Shown here piece after piece: positions 9,097 through 21,166 of a DNA stretch of 64,000 bases (positions are counted from its first letter, which is position 1; each line of letters opens with the position of its first letter). This DNA comes from Nitrosomonas eutropha. GTDB lineage: Bacteria > Pseudomonadota > Gammaproteobacteria > Burkholderiales > Nitrosomonadaceae. The notes beneath the pieces were generated by a model that was given only the letters and a program-made list of their open reading frames with translations, was not told the DNA's origin and did no database searches. The translations under genes and the position numbers were made by a program. The stretch is taken from contig NZ_FPBL01000005.1 in assembly GCF_900116685.1 (NCBI RefSeq), forward strand, positions 97,188 through 161,187, read 5' to 3'.

Positions 9097-10887
9097 TTAT
9101 TCAACCAGAAATCCATTTGTCTGCCGGGTCCACAATTGGGTGTAAGCGCCATTGGCAGCCAGCAGTTTGGCATGGCTGCCGTCTTCAATAATACGCCCGT
9201 GGCGGAACACCAGAATGCGATCCAAGTGTGCAATGGTAGAAAGGCGGTGCGCAACCACGATAACAGTCTTGTTTTGCATGAGTGTATCCAGGCTGTTCTG
9301 GATGGCTTGTTCAGTCACGGAATCCAGGCTGGAAGTAGCTTCATCCATGATCAGAATCGGCGCATTCTTTACGATCACCCGGGCGATGGAGATACGCTGC
9401 CGCTGGCCACCAGAGAGCTTTACACCACGCTCGCCCACCAGTGATTCATACTGACTGGGCATGCGCTCGATAAATTCATGCGCATCCGCGCCGCGTGCCG
9501 CCAGTTCAATCTCTTCCTGATTAGCATCGGGGCGACCATAACGGATGTTCTCCAGCAGTGTGCGGTGAAACAGTCCCGGATCTTGCGGAATTAGGCTGAT
9601 TTGTGCATGCAGGGATTGCTGGGTAATGTTCCGGATATCCTGGCCATCAATCAGAATACTGCCTTGCTGGGGATCGTACAGCCGCAAAATCAGGTTCAGC
9701 AAGGTGGATTTACCGGAACCGGAATATCCCACCAGCCCAACACGTTGCCCGCCTTCAATCCGCAAATTGAGATTTTCAAATACCGGGCTGCCAGGAACAT
9801 AACTGAAGGTAACATCACGCAATTCAATACAACCCCGGGTAACCTGCAGCGGTTTTGCTCCAGGGGGATCGGTAATTTCGTGTTCGCGCACGATGGTATA
9901 CACCCCGTTGGTAATATTGCCAATGTATTCAAACAGATCAATGAAACGACGACTGATGTTGCGCACTTCATTGATGATCAGCAATGAAAGGCTGATGCTC
10001 ATCACAAAATCAGCGACTGATATTTGATCCTGCTGCCACAGCCATAACGCAAACAGCAATGTCCCCACTTTGAGAATTAGTGCTAGCGAATATTGAAACC
10101 ATAGGATTCTCTCGTTGGACCAAAGCCAGCGTCGCGCCGCAGTAATTTCATTATTCAGAAAATTTTTCAGATAACTGCGCTCGAAGCCCAGCATGGCAAA
10201 CAATCGCACACTGGCAAGATTGGTAACGGCATCTACCACTTTGCCAATTGTAATACTGCGTGCCTCGGCCGATTTATGCGCCAATGGCCGGCAACGTCGC
10301 GCCAGCCGGTAAGAAACACTCAGAAAGAGTAATGCCCATACCAGCGTAAACAAGGCCAGCGGAATGCTGGCATACCACAGCAGAGCAACTGATACCGTCA
10401 GTGTGACGACAATCGGCAGAAAATCAAATACCAGCGTCCACAATGTCATGTTAACGCTGGTGGAAGTTTCTGAAATGCGACTGGCCAGCGCACCAGCAAA
10501 ATTATTGCTGAGAAAACGATGTGAATGATGTTGCAGGTATGCATACAGCTCGCTGGTTACCTGTGCACGCAAACGCGGGGCAACAACAATCCGGCAAGAG
10601 GCGCTGGCACGGCTGAACAGCACTTCACTCAGGTTAAGCACGATATAGAGCCCGAGTGGAAAGGCAACGGCGGCAAAGATCTGTTCCCGCACATTGATCG
10701 CATCCGTTACCCCGCCGACAATCTGGCCGATGGCATACGGCGTCAGAATACCGCTGGCCGAAGAACCGATTTCCAACAGCACAACCAGCGCACACCAGCC
10801 GGTGTAATGCCTGAAAAAATGCAGCAGAAAAGGAACCGGTTCGCCCGGCAACGCTGGGGCGTGCGGGGAAGAGTGTGTTTCATTCAT
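9097..10887 (-). CDS. ABC exporter half-transporter (membrane domain fused to ATPase)
   Basis: The 596-residue protein has a six-helix type IV exporter membrane domain (about residues 20-320) followed by a nucleotide-binding domain. Visible are Walker A GYSGSGKST, the signature [14 protein letters not shown], Walker B ILIMDEATSSLD and the switch histidine VAHRLS. Such half-transporters act as dimers in the inner membrane and export lipids, peptides or drugs; the substrate here is unknown. It is immediately followed by the cytochrome c gene with no spacer, which may hint at a role in cofactor or thiol supply to the periplasm, though it lacks close resemblance to CydC/CydD that I could point to. 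Confidence 0.85.
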   Translation of the reverse strand: MNETHSSPHAPALPGEPVPFLLHFFRHYTGWCALVVLLEIGSSASGILTPYAIGQIVGGVTDAINVREQIFAAVAFPLGLYIVLNLSEVLFSRASASCRIVVAPRLRAQVTSELYAYLQHHSHRFLSNNFAGALASRISETSTSVNMTLWTLVFDFLPIVVTLTVSVALLWYASIPLALFTLVWALLFLSVSYRLARRCRPLAHKSAEARSITIGKVVDAVTNLASVRLFAMLGFERSYLKNFLNNEITAARRWLWSNERILWFQYSLALILKVGTLLFALWLWQQDQISVADFVMSISLSLLIINEVRNISRRFIDLFEYIGNITNGVYTIVREHEITDPPGAKPLQVTRGCIELRDVTFSYVPGSPVFENLNLRIEGGQRVGLVGYSGSGKSTLLNLILRLYDPQQGSILIDGQDIRNITQQSLHAQISLIPQDPGLFHRTLLENIRYGRPDANQEEIELAARGADAHEFIERMPSQYESLVGERGVKLSGGQRQRISIARVIVKNAPILIMDEATSSLDSVTEQAIQNSLDTLMQNKTVIVVAHRLSTIAHLDRILVFRHGRIIEDGSHAKLLAANGAYTQLWTRQTNGFLVE

Positions 10888-11040
10888 TAATCAGGAACAA
10901 CAGGAAAAGAGTGTTTGTGCCTCATGGTAATGAGATGAGATGAGGTTTGTACAACTGACAAAGCAAGATAGCGATGTGCAGGTTGCGATGGTCAAACCAA
11001 CTGGCACGTGGGACAGCGCGTAGAAGATAAAAATCAGAGT

Positions 11041-11065
11041 CTGGACAGGCGATAAGCTTGTCCAG
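11041..11065 (-). terminator. Possible terminator after ssb
   Basis: CTGGACA and TGTCCAG form a 7-bp stem with an 11-base loop about 30 bp after the ssb stop. In the minus-strand direction it is followed, after a few bases, by GATTTTTAT. The U-run is short and offset, so the call is moderate. Confidence 0.4.
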
Positions 11066-11095
11066 GCTTGCTTGTGTTTACCTGATAGGTAGTCC

Positions 11096-11563
11096 CTAAA
11101 ACGGAATATCGTCTTCCATATCATCGAAACCCGTGTTACTGCCAGTGGTACCTGCTTTGGCGGGCGGCTTGCTTGAGTATTCGTTACTCTGATCGGCCGG
11201 GGGTTCATAGTTGCCGCCACTGCTGCCACCCGAACGGCCACCGAGCATCTGCATGCGGTCGGCGACGATTTCGGTGGTATAACGTTCCACATTGGATTTA
11301 TCCGTCCATTTCCGCGTTTGCAGCCGGCCTTCGATATAAATCTGTGAGCCTTTTTTCAGATATTCTCCGGCGATTTCAGCCTGTTTGCCGAACATGACCA
11401 CCCGGTGCCATTCGGTGCGATCCTGCTTCTCGCCGCCCTTGTCTTTCCAGGTATCAGTAGTAGCGATATTCAGGTTCGCTATCGCATCACCGCTGGGCAT
11501 GTAACGGATTTCCGGATCACGACCAAGATTACCGATCAACATAACTTTGTTTAATGAAGCCAT
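11096..11563 (-). CDS. ssb: Single-stranded DNA-binding protein
   Basis: The 155-residue protein has an N-terminal OB-fold ([20 protein letters not shown], ending near residue 110), a Gly/Ser/Pro-rich linker and the acidic tip MEDDIPF. That tip is the docking peptide for replication and repair proteins. It forms tetramers on single-stranded DNA. The ATG directly abuts the stop codon of the upstream MFS gene, so both are likely on one transcript. The gene faces away from uvrA, an arrangement of repair-linked genes seen in other proteobacteria. Confidence 0.97.
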   Translation of the reverse strand: MASLNKVMLIGNLGRDPEIRYMPSGDAIANLNIATTDTWKDKGGEKQDRTEWHRVVMFGKQAEIAGEYLKKGSQIYIEGRLQTRKWTDKSNVERYTTEIVADRMQMLGGRSGGSSGGNYEPPADQSNEYSSKPPAKAGTTGSNTGFDDMEDDIPF

Positions 11564-12970
11564 TTATATATTTCCTTCCAGTAACTGAACCACTTTTTCT
11601 TCATCAAAACCCTTGAGATCAACCTTCAGGTAAGCCACCTGTTCATTGGCCAGTACAAGCGCCTCATACACTCCCGGCAAGGCCGCCAGTTCGCGTGATA
11701 AGTCATTGGCCTGTTCGGAATTCATTTTTCCAACCTGATACATTTTGGAACGGACAGCTGCTGGTGCCTGCATGGTGACGGCCAGTATCAACCAGATAAT
11801 CAATAACCCGCTGCACATGATCGCCATGGCGTAAAAGCCAAAATGCTGGAACAAGTAACCGCCCAAGGCGGAGCCAACAAATGCCCCTAAAAACTGGGTG
11901 CTGCTGTAAACGCCGATGGCAGTTCCCTTGGCACCAACGGGTGCAATTTTAGAGATCAGTGAGGGCAGTGTTGCTTCGAGCAGATTGAACGCGGTGAAAA
12001 AGACCAGTAAGGCGAAAACCAGTCCCCAAAAGGAAGTGTTGAAGATCGCCAGTAACACCTGTGCCAGCAACAATAACGCTACGGCAGCGATGAAAACCGG
12101 TTTCATCCGCGCTTTTTTCTCGGCATAAATAATGGCGGGCACCATCAATATCACGGCACCCACCATGACGGGTAAATAAACCTGCCAATGATGATCAGCG
12201 GCCAGCCCGGTCTCCCGCAGGGATACTGGTACCACCAGCCAGAGCGCCATCAGGACCGCATGCAGGGCAAAAATGCCGTAGTTCAGTCGCAGCAGTTGTG
12301 GATCGCGCAGCACGTTACTGAAGCGGCTGGTAGTAACCTCGGTATCGGAATGAAAGCGGCTGATCGCTGGGTCAGGTACTACCTTATACATGACCAGCAT
12401 CGCCAGTATAGCCAGACAGCCGGTAAGGGCGAAAATACCCGGCACGCCGATCCATTGATTCAGGATTGGCGCAGAGATCAGTGACAAGGCAAATACTGCG
12501 CCGATACTGATCCCGATCATCGCCATCGCCTTGGTGCGATGTTCTTCCCGTGTCAAATCAGCTGCCAGTGCCATGACCGCGGCTGAAATAGCCCCGGCGC
12601 CCTGGATAACGCGCCCGAAAATGACCCAGTAAATATCGGTTGCTGATGCTGCGACAAAGCTGCCAATAGCAAACAGGATCAGGCCGAGATAAATAACCGG
12701 CTTGCGCCCGATGCGATCAGACAGCCAGCCGAATGGGATCTGCAGAATCGCCTGCGTTAATCCATAAGCACCCAGCGCGATACCGATCAGCGTGTAACTG
12801 TCTCCTCCTGGCAGGTCTTTGGCAAAAAAAGTAAAAACTGGAAGAATAATGAACAGGCCGAACATGCGAAGTGCATAGACACCCGCCAGGCTGATGGAGG
12901 CGCGCAGCTCCACCCGGGACATTTTTTCAGGAAGTTTGGTTGCTGTTCTGGATGCAGGTGTTGCGGACAT
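11564..12970 (-). CDS. YajR-like major facilitator transporter with C-terminal ferredoxin-like domain
   Basis: The 468-residue protein has twelve predicted membrane segments up to about residue 395, with the MFS loop motif [17 protein letters not shown] soluble tail (about 405-468, [20 protein letters not shown]) resembles the YAM domain of E. coli YajR. Substrate and direction are unknown for the family; proton-driven efflux is the usual assumption. The start is the ATG at 12970, 74 bp from the divergent uvrA start. It is followed without a gap by ssb. Confidence 0.85.
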   Translation of the reverse strand: MSATPASRTATKLPEKMSRVELRASISLAGVYALRMFGLFIILPVFTFFAKDLPGGDSYTLIGIALGAYGLTQAILQIPFGWLSDRIGRKPVIYLGLILFAIGSFVAASATDIYWVIFGRVIQGAGAISAAVMALAADLTREEHRTKAMAMIGISIGAVFALSLISAPILNQWIGVPGIFALTGCLAILAMLVMYKVVPDPAISRFHSDTEVTTSRFSNVLRDPQLLRLNYGIFALHAVLMALWLVVPVSLRETGLAADHHWQVYLPVMVGAVILMVPAIIYAEKKARMKPVFIAAVALLLLAQVLLAIFNTSFWGLVFALLVFFTAFNLLEATLPSLISKIAPVGAKGTAIGVYSSTQFLGAFVGSALGGYLFQHFGFYAMAIMCSGLLIIWLILAVTMQAPAAVRSKMYQVGKMNSEQANDLSRELAALPGVYEALVLANEQVAYLKVDLKGFDEEKVVQLLEGNI

Positions 12971-13044
12971 GAAGCGTAATCTTGAATTGTGATAAAAGCG
13001 GGAAGTTGGGTATATTATCAGGTTGACTCTTTCTTAGGTAGCCG

Positions 13045-15882
13045 ATGGAATTCATCAGGATCCGTGGTGCACGGACACATAATCTTAAAAACGTAGACCT
13101 TGATCTGCCACGCAACCGGCTAATTGTGATCACCGGGTTATCCGGCTCCGGCAAATCTTCACTGGCTTTCGATACGCTGTATGCGGAAGGCCAGCGGCGT
13201 TATGTTGAATCACTTTCTGCGTATGCACGGCAGTTTTTGCAATTAATGGAAAAGCCGGATGTTGATCTGATCGAAGGGTTATCACCCGCCATTTCAATCG
13301 AGCAAAAAGCCACTTCGCATAACCCGCGCTCCACTGTGGGAACAGTCACCGAAATACATGATTATCTGCGCTTGCTGTTTGCCCGGACGGGGGAGCCGCA
13401 CTGCCCGGAGCATGGCATTGCGCTGGCGGCACAAAGTGTTTCGCAAATGGTTGACCAGGTGATGGAATTACCGGCCGATACCCGGTTGATGATTCTTGCG
13501 CCAGTGGTAACCGGGCGTAAGGGTGAGCAGCTGGAATTGTTTGATCAGCTGCGTTCGCAAGGATTTGTGCGCGTCCGACTGGATGGGGAAGTGCATGATA
13601 TCGATGCCCTGCCGAAGTTGCAGAAAAACAGGAAACATACGATTGAAGTGGTGATTGATCGTCTCAAAATTTCACCAGAGATCAAGCAGCGCCTGGCAGA
13701 ATCTTTTGAAACGGCCTTGCACTATGCTGAAGGCAAGGCGGTGGCGGTAGAAATGGATACCGGTAAGGAATACCTATTCTCTGCCAGATTCAGTTGTCCG
13801 GTATGTAGCTATGCCTTATCCGAGCTTGAACCACGTCTGTTTTCTTTCAACAACCCCGCTGGCGCGTGCCATCGCTGTGACGGGCTGGGGCAGATCACTT
13901 TTTTTGATCCGGCGCGGGTGGTGGCTTTTCCGTATTTATCACTGGCTACGGGCGCCATCAAAAGCTGGGATCGGCGTAATCAATTCTATTTCCAGATGTT
14001 GCAGGCAGTAGCAACGCATTACCACTTCAATCTTGAAGTTCCGTTCGAGCAATTGAGCGAGGCTGCACAACAGGTTGTGCTGTATGGTTCCGGCAAGGAA
14101 AAAGTCACATTTACTTACTTCAACGAGCAAGGCAAAACCAATCAGCAAACGCATGTGTTCGAGGGCATTATCCCCAGCCTGGAGCGCCGTTATCGGGAAA
14201 CTGAATCCCAAACTGTGCGGGAAGAGCTGGCCAAATTTATCAATGCACGCGTCTGTCCGGAATGTGAAGGTACGCGCCTGCGCCGTGAGGCCCGTCACGT
14301 TACGGTGGGTGGTGAGACGATTTTTGCGATCAGCGCCTGGCCGCTGCGGCAAGCCAAACAGTTTTTTGATGAAATGAAGCTGGAAGGCCATAAACAGGCC
14401 ATTGCAGAACGTATTGTTAAGGAAATATCCAGCCGCCTGCAGTTTCTTAACAATGTCGGGCTGGATTATCTTTCACTCAACCGATCTGCCGATACGCTTT
14501 CTGGCGGGGAAGCACAGCGTATTCGCCTCGCCAGTCAGATCGGCTCCGGCTTGACCGGTGTTATGTATGTGCTGGACGAACCTTCGATTGGCCTGCATCA
14601 GCGTGATAATGAACGTTTGCTGGAAACCCTCAAGCATCTGCGTGATCTCGGCAATAGCGTTATCGTGGTGGAGCATGATCAGGACGCCATCCTGCTGGCA
14701 GATTATGTCGTCGATATGGGCCCCGGCGCCGGTGAACATGGCGGGTGTGTGGTTGCGGAAGGCACGCCTGCTGCTATTCAGGCAAATCCTGCCTCACTCA
14801 CCGGGCAATTTCTTTCCGGCCAGCGTTCCATTGCCATCCCGGCTGCGCGCACCTCTCCTGATCCAGAGAGAATACTGACCATACGCGGAGCAAGTGGTAA
14901 TAATCTCAAACAGGTCGCACTTGATTTGCCGGTCGGACTGCTGGTATGTGTGACGGGGGTTTCAGGTTCAGGGAAATCCACCCTGATCAACGACACGCTG
15001 TATCGTGCTGTGGCGCGGCATTTGTACGGCAGTCTGACTGATCCGGCGGCTTATCAGGAAATTGACGGGCTGGGCTTTTTCGATAAGGTGATCGACATCA
15101 ACCAAAGCCCGATCGGACGTACGCCCCGTTCCAATCCTGCCACGTACACTGGCCTGTTTACCCCTGTACGTGAGTTGTTTGCTGGTGTGCCACAAGCCAG
15201 GGAACGCGGTTATCTGCCCGGCCGATTTTCGTTTAACGTCAAGGGCGGGCGCTGTGAAGCCTGCCAGGGCGATGGTGTTATCAAGGTGGAAATGCATTTT
15301 TTGCCGGATATCTATGTCGCCTGCGATGTGTGCCATGGGCAGCGTTACAACCGGGAAACACTGGAGATTCAATACAAAGGCAAAAATATCCACGAAATCC
15401 TGCAAATGACCGTTGAAAATGCGCATGTATTTTTTGAAGCGGTGCCGGTGATTGCCCGCAAACTGCAAACCCTGCTGGATGTGGGGCTGGGCTATATCAC
15501 GCTGGGACAATCCGCCACCACGCTATCTGGGGGCGAGGCGCAGCGCGTTAAACTTTCTCTGGAATTATCCAAGCGCGATACCGGTCGCACGCTCTACATT
15601 CTGGATGAACCTACCACCGGCCTGCATTTTCAGGACATCGACCTGTTGCTCAAAGTGCTGCATCGCTTGCGTGATAATGGCAATACCGTAGTGATCATCG
15701 AACATAATCTGGATGTCATTAAAACGGCAGACTGGATTATTGATCTTGGCCCGGAAGGCGGTGCCGGGGGTGGCAGAATCATCGCCGAAGGTACGCCGGA
15801 AGCCGTGGCAGCAATGCCCGACAGCTTTACCGGCCAGTTTCTCCGGCCATTGCTTTTCAGTACCACCCAAACCTCTTCATGA
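13045..15882 (+). CDS. uvrA: Excinuclease ABC subunit A
   Basis: The 945-residue UvrA recognises bulky DNA lesions and loads UvrB in nucleotide excision repair. It has two ABC ATPase modules: Walker [10 protein letters not shown] near residue 31 and GVSGSGKST near residue 640, each paired with a later LSGGEAQR signature. Zinc-binding cysteine sets are visible at [10 protein letters not shown]...CHRCDGLG and CEACQGDG...[10 protein letters not shown]. Length is normal for the family. The last codons overlap the following glycerate kinase (ATGA). I looked for a LexA box in the 74-bp divergent promoter and saw none matching the E. coli consensus. Confidence 0.98.
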   Translation: MEFIRIRGARTHNLKNVDLDLPRNRLIVITGLSGSGKSSLAFDTLYAEGQRRYVESLSAYARQFLQLMEKPDVDLIEGLSPAISIEQKATSHNPRSTVGTVTEIHDYLRLLFARTGEPHCPEHGIALAAQSVSQMVDQVMELPADTRLMILAPVVTGRKGEQLELFDQLRSQGFVRVRLDGEVHDIDALPKLQKNRKHTIEVVIDRLKISPEIKQRLAESFETALHYAEGKAVAVEMDTGKEYLFSARFSCPVCSYALSELEPRLFSFNNPAGACHRCDGLGQITFFDPARVVAFPYLSLATGAIKSWDRRNQFYFQMLQAVATHYHFNLEVPFEQLSEAAQQVVLYGSGKEKVTFTYFNEQGKTNQQTHVFEGIIPSLERRYRETESQTVREELAKFINARVCPECEGTRLRREARHVTVGGETIFAISAWPLRQAKQFFDEMKLEGHKQAIAERIVKEISSRLQFLNNVGLDYLSLNRSADTLSGGEAQRIRLASQIGSGLTGVMYVLDEPSIGLHQRDNERLLETLKHLRDLGNSVIVVEHDQDAILLADYVVDMGPGAGEHGGCVVAEGTPAAIQANPASLTGQFLSGQRSIAIPAARTSPDPERILTIRGASGNNLKQVALDLPVGLLVCVTGVSGSGKSTLINDTLYRAVARHLYGSLTDPAAYQEIDGLGFFDKVIDINQSPIGRTPRSNPATYTGLFTPVRELFAGVPQARERGYLPGRFSFNVKGGRCEACQGDGVIKVEMHFLPDIYVACDVCHGQRYNRETLEIQYKGKNIHEILQMTVENAHVFFEAVPVIARKLQTLLDVGLGYITLGQSATTLSGGEAQRVKLSLELSKRDTGRTLYILDEPTTGLHFQDIDLLLKVLHRLRDNGNTVVIIEHNLDVIKTADWIIDLGPEGGAGGGRIIAEGTPEAVAAMPDSFTGQFLRPLLFSTTQTSS

Positions 15883-17150
15883 ATCCGCGCGAACTTCTGC
15901 TTGATAGCTTTCATGCTGCTGTTGATGCCGCTGATCCGCTGAAAATTGTGCCCTGTCATCTGCCTGAACCGCCACGTGGGAACACGCTGGTGGTCGGTGC
16001 TGGCAAAGCGGCTGCCGCCATGGCGCGCGCAGTGGAAGAGAATTGGCCGGCAGATCATCCCCTGGAAGGGATTGTGGTGACGCCTTATGGTCATGGATGG
16101 GCAACGAGCAGCATCATGGTGATTGAAGCCAGTCACCCGGTACCGGACACGCAAGGTGAAATGGCCACCCGCGCCATGCTGGAATCGGCACGCATACTCA
16201 CGCCGAATGATCTGCTGCTGGGATTGTTCAGCGGCGGGGGCTCCAGTCTACTATCTGCGCCCATTCCCGGAGTAACACTGGATGAACTGAAATCAATCAC
16301 TCGTCAGCTATTGCGTTGTGGCGCTGCAATCCAGGAAATCAATATCGTGCGCAAGCATTTATCTGTCGTGCTGGGTGGCAGATTGGCAGCGGCCAGCCGG
16401 GCGCCGGTACACAGTCTCATCATCTCGGATGTCACCGATAACGATCCCTCCTCCATCGCATCCGGACCCTGTGCGCCGGATCCTTCCTCCTGGCAGGACA
16501 TGCTGGCACTGATTGAGCGCTACGCTATCACCGTTTCTCCACAAACCCTGCGGGCTTTGCAGGAAAATAACCGTGCAGGACAAAATGAAACTCCCAAGCC
16601 GGGAGATCCGGTTTTCAGAAACGTAAAAAACAGGATCATCGCCACAGCACGACAATCACTCACGGCTGCCGCACAATTTTTTCGCGCACAAGGTATTACA
16701 CCACTGATTCTCGGTGATACCGTAACCGGAGAGGCAAAGGAAATCGCCAAAATGCACGCCGCCATCGCACGGGAAGTACGACATTACAGCAATCCGTTTA
16801 AACCACCCGTCGCCCTGATCTCCGGCGGAGAAACCACGGTAACGGTAAAAGGTTCCGGCAGAGGTGGGCGCAATGCCGAGTTTCTGCTCTCGCTCGCCAC
16901 CGCACTCAATGGATTGGAGGAAGTTTACGCATTGGCCTGCGATACTGACGGAATCGATGGCAGCGAAACCAACGCCGGCGCTGTGATCACACCAAACACC
17001 CTCAGCCGAGCAGAACAGGCTGACATTGATCCGGTCGCGTTACTGGGCGATAACAACGCCTGGACTTTCTTTAACCAACTGGGGGATCTGATTATCACCG
17101 GCCCAACCCGCACCAATGTTAATGACTACCGGGTAATTCTGGTTTTGTAG
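15879..17150 (+). CDS. Glycerate 2-kinase (MOFRL family)
   Basis: The 423-residue protein belongs to the glycerate kinase family typified by GckA/TtuD, which phosphorylates D-glycerate to 2-phosphoglycerate in the cytoplasm. Typical stretches are [42 protein letters not shown] and [10 protein letters not shown] in the C-terminal MOFRL part. Its ATG overlaps the uvrA stop by four bases, so it depends on uvrA transcription, although the functions are unrelated. In an autotroph it could return photorespiratory-type glycerate (from glycolate metabolism) to central carbon; that role is inference. Confidence 0.88.
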   Translation: MNPRELLLDSFHAAVDAADPLKIVPCHLPEPPRGNTLVVGAGKAAAAMARAVEENWPADHPLEGIVVTPYGHGWATSSIMVIEASHPVPDTQGEMATRAMLESARILTPNDLLLGLFSGGGSSLLSAPIPGVTLDELKSITRQLLRCGAAIQEINIVRKHLSVVLGGRLAAASRAPVHSLIISDVTDNDPSSIASGPCAPDPSSWQDMLALIERYAITVSPQTLRALQENNRAGQNETPKPGDPVFRNVKNRIIATARQSLTAAAQFFRAQGITPLILGDTVTGEAKEIAKMHAAIAREVRHYSNPFKPPVALISGGETTVTVKGSGRGGRNAEFLLSLATALNGLEEVYALACDTDGIDGSETNAGAVITPNTLSRAEQADIDPVALLGDNNAWTFFNQLGDLIITGPTRTNVNDYRVILVL

Positions 17151-17232
17151 TTTTTAAGTTGACGAGCTTTCCAGTGGGCTGGATACCCAGTTCATCAGAT
17201 CCTGTGGATACGCATCCTTGTTTTCAAGCAAT

Positions 17233-20076
17233 TTAAGCATAAGCCTTTCTCAATACGTACTGCAAAATACCACCGTGGCGGTAGTAATCCACTTCGATTG
17301 CGGTATCAATGCGGCAGAGTAATTTAACTTCCTGGCGGGAGCCATCCTGTTTGTGAATAACCAGTGTAACTTCCTGTTGCGGATGGAGATTGCCCAGCTC
17401 CAGAATATCAAACCGTTCATCTCCCTGGATGCCAAGTGAAGCTGCACTATTGCCTTCCTTGAATTGTAGAGGCAGTACGCCCATGCCAATCAGGTTACTG
17501 CGGTGGATACGTTCATAGCTTTGTGCAATTACTGCTTTTACTCCCAGCAGTTGTGTACCTTTGGCGGCCCAGTCACGGCTTGAGCCGGTACCGTATTCCT
17601 TGCCGGCAAATACCACAGTCGGCATACCATCCTGAATATACTGCATAGCTGCATCGAAGATGCTCATCTGCTTGCCATTACGCTCATCATCGCTGCGGTA
17701 CAACGTCACACCGCCTTCGCTGCCGGGCACCATCAGATTTCTGATGCGTACATTGGCAAACGTGCCGCGCATCATGACATGATGATTACCCCGACGCGAG
17801 CCATAGCTGTTGAAATCCGCCCGGTTAACGCCGTGTTCCAGCAGATATTGCCCGGCTGGTGAAGATTCCTTGATAGCACCTGCGGGGCTAATGTGGTCGG
17901 TTGTGACTGAATCGCCAAACACTGCCAGTGCACGTGCACCCTGAATAGCATCTGCTATTTTGACCTGGCTAATTTCCAGGGAAAAATCCTCAAAAAACGG
18001 GGGCTCAGCAATGTAGGTGGAGGCCGGCCAGTCATACGATTTGCCGGTGGCCGAAGTGATATTGTTCCAGAGAGTATGATCTGTTGTGAAATCACCGTAC
18101 AACCTGCGGAAAGTGTCCGCCTGGGTGGCAAATTTCATCATAGATTCGATTTCTGCGCTGCCTGGCCAGATGTCGCGCAGCCACACAGGGTTACCATCCT
18201 TACCTGTGCCTAACGGCTCATGTGTTGGATCTTTCAGTACCGATCCAGCAATAGCATAAGCCACCACCAACGGGGGAGATGCCAGGAAATTGGCGCGAAT
18301 GTTGGGGTGAATCCTTGCCTCGAAATTACGGTTACCGGATAACACCGCCGCACAAACCAGGTCATCCTTGACCACCGTTTCTTCAACCACTTTCGGCAAA
18401 GGCCCGGAGTTTCCGATACAGGTCGTACAACCATAACCAGCCAGGCTGAAACCAAGCTGCTCCAGATAGGGCATCAAACCGGCAGCACGGAGATATTCCG
18501 TGACGACACGTGAGCCGGGAGCCAGCGATGTCTTAATATGTTTCTTGACTGTCAACCCTTTCTCTACTGCTTTTTTAGCCAGTAAACCGGCAGCAATCAG
18601 CACGCTCGGGTTGGAGGTATTGGTGCAGGAGGTAATGGCGGCAATCAGGATGTCACCATGACGCAGTTCAATAGATTGTATTGGACTGCCGTTAGCAGCA
18701 GTTTGCGGGGTAGGGCGGTTATTGGTCATCTCGGCCACATTGCGCGCACTTCCGGGTAGCAATGCAGATTCATTTTGACTGCTGTCGGGAGCAACGCAAA
18801 GGTTGGATTGCGCATGGCTGTCGCGGGTGGTGTAAGTGTTTCCTAATACTTCTGCTGCTTTGCCGTAGCCATTTTCTTTGACAGGTTTGCTAAATAACCC
18901 GGCAAAGGTAGATTTCAGATCTTTGAGTGCAATTCGATCTTGCGGACGTTTTGGTCCGGCTAGAGAAGATTCAATCGTACTCAGGTTCAGTGTGAGTTCC
19001 TGGCTGTAGTCAATTGTGCCCTGGCGAGGAATGCCAAACAATCCTTGTTCCCGGAAATAACGTTCAAAGGCATCGATTTCCTCTGTGGTGCGGCCGGTAT
19101 AACGGAAGTAGGCAAGTGTCACCTCATCCACCGGGAAAAAGCCCATGGTGGCGCCGTATTCAGGTGCCATGTTGGCAATCGTGGCACGATCCGGCAAACT
19201 CAGCGAAGCAATACCTTCACCGAAAAATTCGACAAATTTTCCGACTACGTTGGCCTTGCGCAGCATTTCTGTCACCGTCAACACCAGATCAGTGGCAGTG
19301 ACGCCTTCTTGCAGATGACCAACCAGATTGACGCCGACTACATCTGGCGTCAGGAAGTAGACCGGTTGTCCCAGCATCCCGGCTTCAGCTTCAATTCCGC
19401 CTACACCCCATCCCACCACGCCAATGCTGTTGATCATCGTGGTGTGTGAATCGGTACCTACCAGGGTATCCGGATAAATCAATCCCTCCTTTTGATGCAC
19501 GCCGCGCGCAAGATATTCCAGATTGACCTGATGCACGATCCCGATTCCCGGTGGAACCACGCCGAACGTATCAAACGCCTGCATCCCCCATTTAATGAAC
19601 TGGTAGCGTTCGTGATTGCGCTGGAATTCAATTTCCATATTGCGCGCCAGTGCCTGGCTGTCACCGTAATAATCCACTTGTATTGAATGATCCACCACCA
19701 GATCCACCGGTACCAGCGGCTCAATCAATTCAGCATTTTTGCCCAGCCGCTTGGCTGCGCTGCGCATCGCGGCCAGATCAACCAGCAATGGCACGCCGGT
19801 GAAATCCTGCAGTACGATTCGCGCGACGACAAACGGGATTTCCTGCGTGCGTTCGGCGTTGGACTGCCAGCCGGCAAGCTGTCTGACATGGGTTTCAGTA
19901 ATTTTTTTGTCATCGTAATTGCGCAAAATAGATTCCAGTACGATCCGGATAGAGACCGGCAGGCGAGAGATGGCTCCCAACCCGGCGGCCTCCAGTGCGG
20001 GCAGAGAATAAAACCGGGCTGTTTCACCGTTAGACAGGGATAACGTGCTTAAACTATTGAATAAATTGTGGGTCAT
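17233..20076 (-). CDS. acnA: Aconitate hydratase A
   Basis: The 947-residue enzyme interconverts citrate and isocitrate in the TCA cycle. The iron-sulfur ligands are visible as Cys484 (SCTNTSNP) and Cys550/Cys553 ([10 protein letters not shown]), with the same spacing as I recall for E. coli AcnA. The swivel domain is at the C-terminus ([13 protein letters not shown]). The protein is about 55 residues longer than E. coli AcnA, with the extra length in a low-complexity linker at about residues 400-465, between GPKRPQDR and the first cysteine. It stands alone and is divergent from the mutarotase gene. Confidence 0.96.
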   Translation of the reverse strand: MTHNLFNSLSTLSLSNGETARFYSLPALEAAGLGAISRLPVSIRIVLESILRNYDDKKITETHVRQLAGWQSNAERTQEIPFVVARIVLQDFTGVPLLVDLAAMRSAAKRLGKNAELIEPLVPVDLVVDHSIQVDYYGDSQALARNMEIEFQRNHERYQFIKWGMQAFDTFGVVPPGIGIVHQVNLEYLARGVHQKEGLIYPDTLVGTDSHTTMINSIGVVGWGVGGIEAEAGMLGQPVYFLTPDVVGVNLVGHLQEGVTATDLVLTVTEMLRKANVVGKFVEFFGEGIASLSLPDRATIANMAPEYGATMGFFPVDEVTLAYFRYTGRTTEEIDAFERYFREQGLFGIPRQGTIDYSQELTLNLSTIESSLAGPKRPQDRIALKDLKSTFAGLFSKPVKENGYGKAAEVLGNTYTTRDSHAQSNLCVAPDSSQNESALLPGSARNVAEMTNNRPTPQTAANGSPIQSIELRHGDILIAAITSCTNTSNPSVLIAAGLLAKKAVEKGLTVKKHIKTSLAPGSRVVTEYLRAAGLMPYLEQLGFSLAGYGCTTCIGNSGPLPKVVEETVVKDDLVCAAVLSGNRNFEARIHPNIRANFLASPPLVVAYAIAGSVLKDPTHEPLGTGKDGNPVWLRDIWPGSAEIESMMKFATQADTFRRLYGDFTTDHTLWNNITSATGKSYDWPASTYIAEPPFFEDFSLEISQVKIADAIQGARALAVFGDSVTTDHISPAGAIKESSPAGQYLLEHGVNRADFNSYGSRRGNHHVMMRGTFANVRIRNLMVPGSEGGVTLYRSDDERNGKQMSIFDAAMQYIQDGMPTVVFAGKEYGTGSSRDWAAKGTQLLGVKAVIAQSYERIHRSNLIGMGVLPLQFKEGNSAASLGIQGDERFDILELGNLHPQQEVTLVIHKQDGSRQEVKLLCRIDTAIEVDYYRHGGILQYVLRKAYA

Positions 20077-20215
20077 GATGGCTCCTTAAATAAGAGACGA
20101 CGGGCATTTTGTATTTATGCGGTAACCGTTTGAGTTTATCATTCGGCACTGGCTGCGGCCAAATACTTGACCTGACACCGATGGTTGCAGTTTTTTTGTA
20201 TTTTTAAACGGGAGA

Positions 20216-21124
20216 ATGATGAATATCGAGCAACTAAATCAAAAATACGGAATTGGGGAGCAGGTAGTTTTTAAAGAAGGGGAAGGCGGTTTACCCTTTA
20301 TTCATATCAAGAATGAAAAGGCCAATGCGCTGATCTCGATTTACGGCGGACAGGTGCTTGCATTCCGACCAATACATGCGCAAGATGATCTTCTGTTTTT
20401 AAGCAAGCGTGCCTATTATCAACAGGGTAAGGCAATCAAAGGCGGTGTGCCGATTTGCTGGCCATGGTTCGGCCCGGATCCGGAAGGTAAAGGGCGATCA
20501 GCACATGGTTTTATGCGCAATCGCATGTGGGATGTCATCGAAACATCCACAACCCCGGACAGCGGCACTCGAATCGTACTGGGATCTGCAGACACGAAAG
20601 AAACGCAATCCATCTGGCCCCGTTCATTCATGCTGAGATTGGAAATTACCATCAGTAATACGCTTAATCTGGAGCTGATCACCCGCAACCCGGGTTCACA
20701 GACATGTACAATCACACAGGCTTTTCATACCTACTTCAGCGTGGGGGATATTCGGCAAACGCATGTATCCAGCCTGGAAAACACGCGCTATATCGATAAA
20801 GTGAACGATAACCTGGAAAAAAACCAGATCGGCGTTGTCACCATTGAGGCGGAAGTAGACCGAATTTACCAGTCAGTCGATAGCAATCTCATCATTCATG
20901 ATACAGCCCGCAAACGCCGTATCCGCATTACTTCCAAAGGAAACAGAACCGCCGTCGTGTGGAATCCCTGGGCAAAAATCTCGACAAAAATGGCAGATCT
21001 GGAAGATGACGATTACCTGCGTTTTATTTGCGTGGAAACCACCAATGCCGCGACAGATCGGGTCCATATCCAGCCCGGCAGTGAGTTCCGGTTGGTTGCC
21101 AATTATCGGATTGAGCAGGATTGA
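20216..21124 (+). CDS. D-hexose-6-phosphate mutarotase (YeaD-like)
   Basis: The 302-residue protein is an aldose-1-epimerase superfamily member of the glucose-6-phosphate 1-epimerase group. Marks are GGVPICWPWFGP near residue 80, AFHTYFSVGD near 165 and VWNPWAKI near 245. It equilibrates alpha and beta anomers of glucose-6-phosphate, which fits the presence of zwf and pgi elsewhere in the window. Two in-frame ATG codons start the gene (20216 and 20219), preceded by GGGAG. A short spacer separates it from the FMN reductase. Confidence 0.88.
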   Translation: MMNIEQLNQKYGIGEQVVFKEGEGGLPFIHIKNEKANALISIYGGQVLAFRPIHAQDDLLFLSKRAYYQQGKAIKGGVPICWPWFGPDPEGKGRSAHGFMRNRMWDVIETSTTPDSGTRIVLGSADTKETQSIWPRSFMLRLEITISNTLNLELITRNPGSQTCTITQAFHTYFSVGDIRQTHVSSLENTRYIDKVNDNLEKNQIGVVTIEAEVDRIYQSVDSNLIIHDTARKRRIRITSKGNRTAVVWNPWAKISTKMADLEDDDYLRFICVETTNAATDRVHIQPGSEFRLVANYRIEQD

Positions 21125-21166
21125 CAGAAATCTCCAGAATTTTCTGTTTGAAAACAAGGAAAAACA

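Noticed and set aside
12971..13044. LexA box expected upstream of uvrA
   Set aside because: No match to the E. coli LexA consensus is visible; regulation may differ in this lineage.
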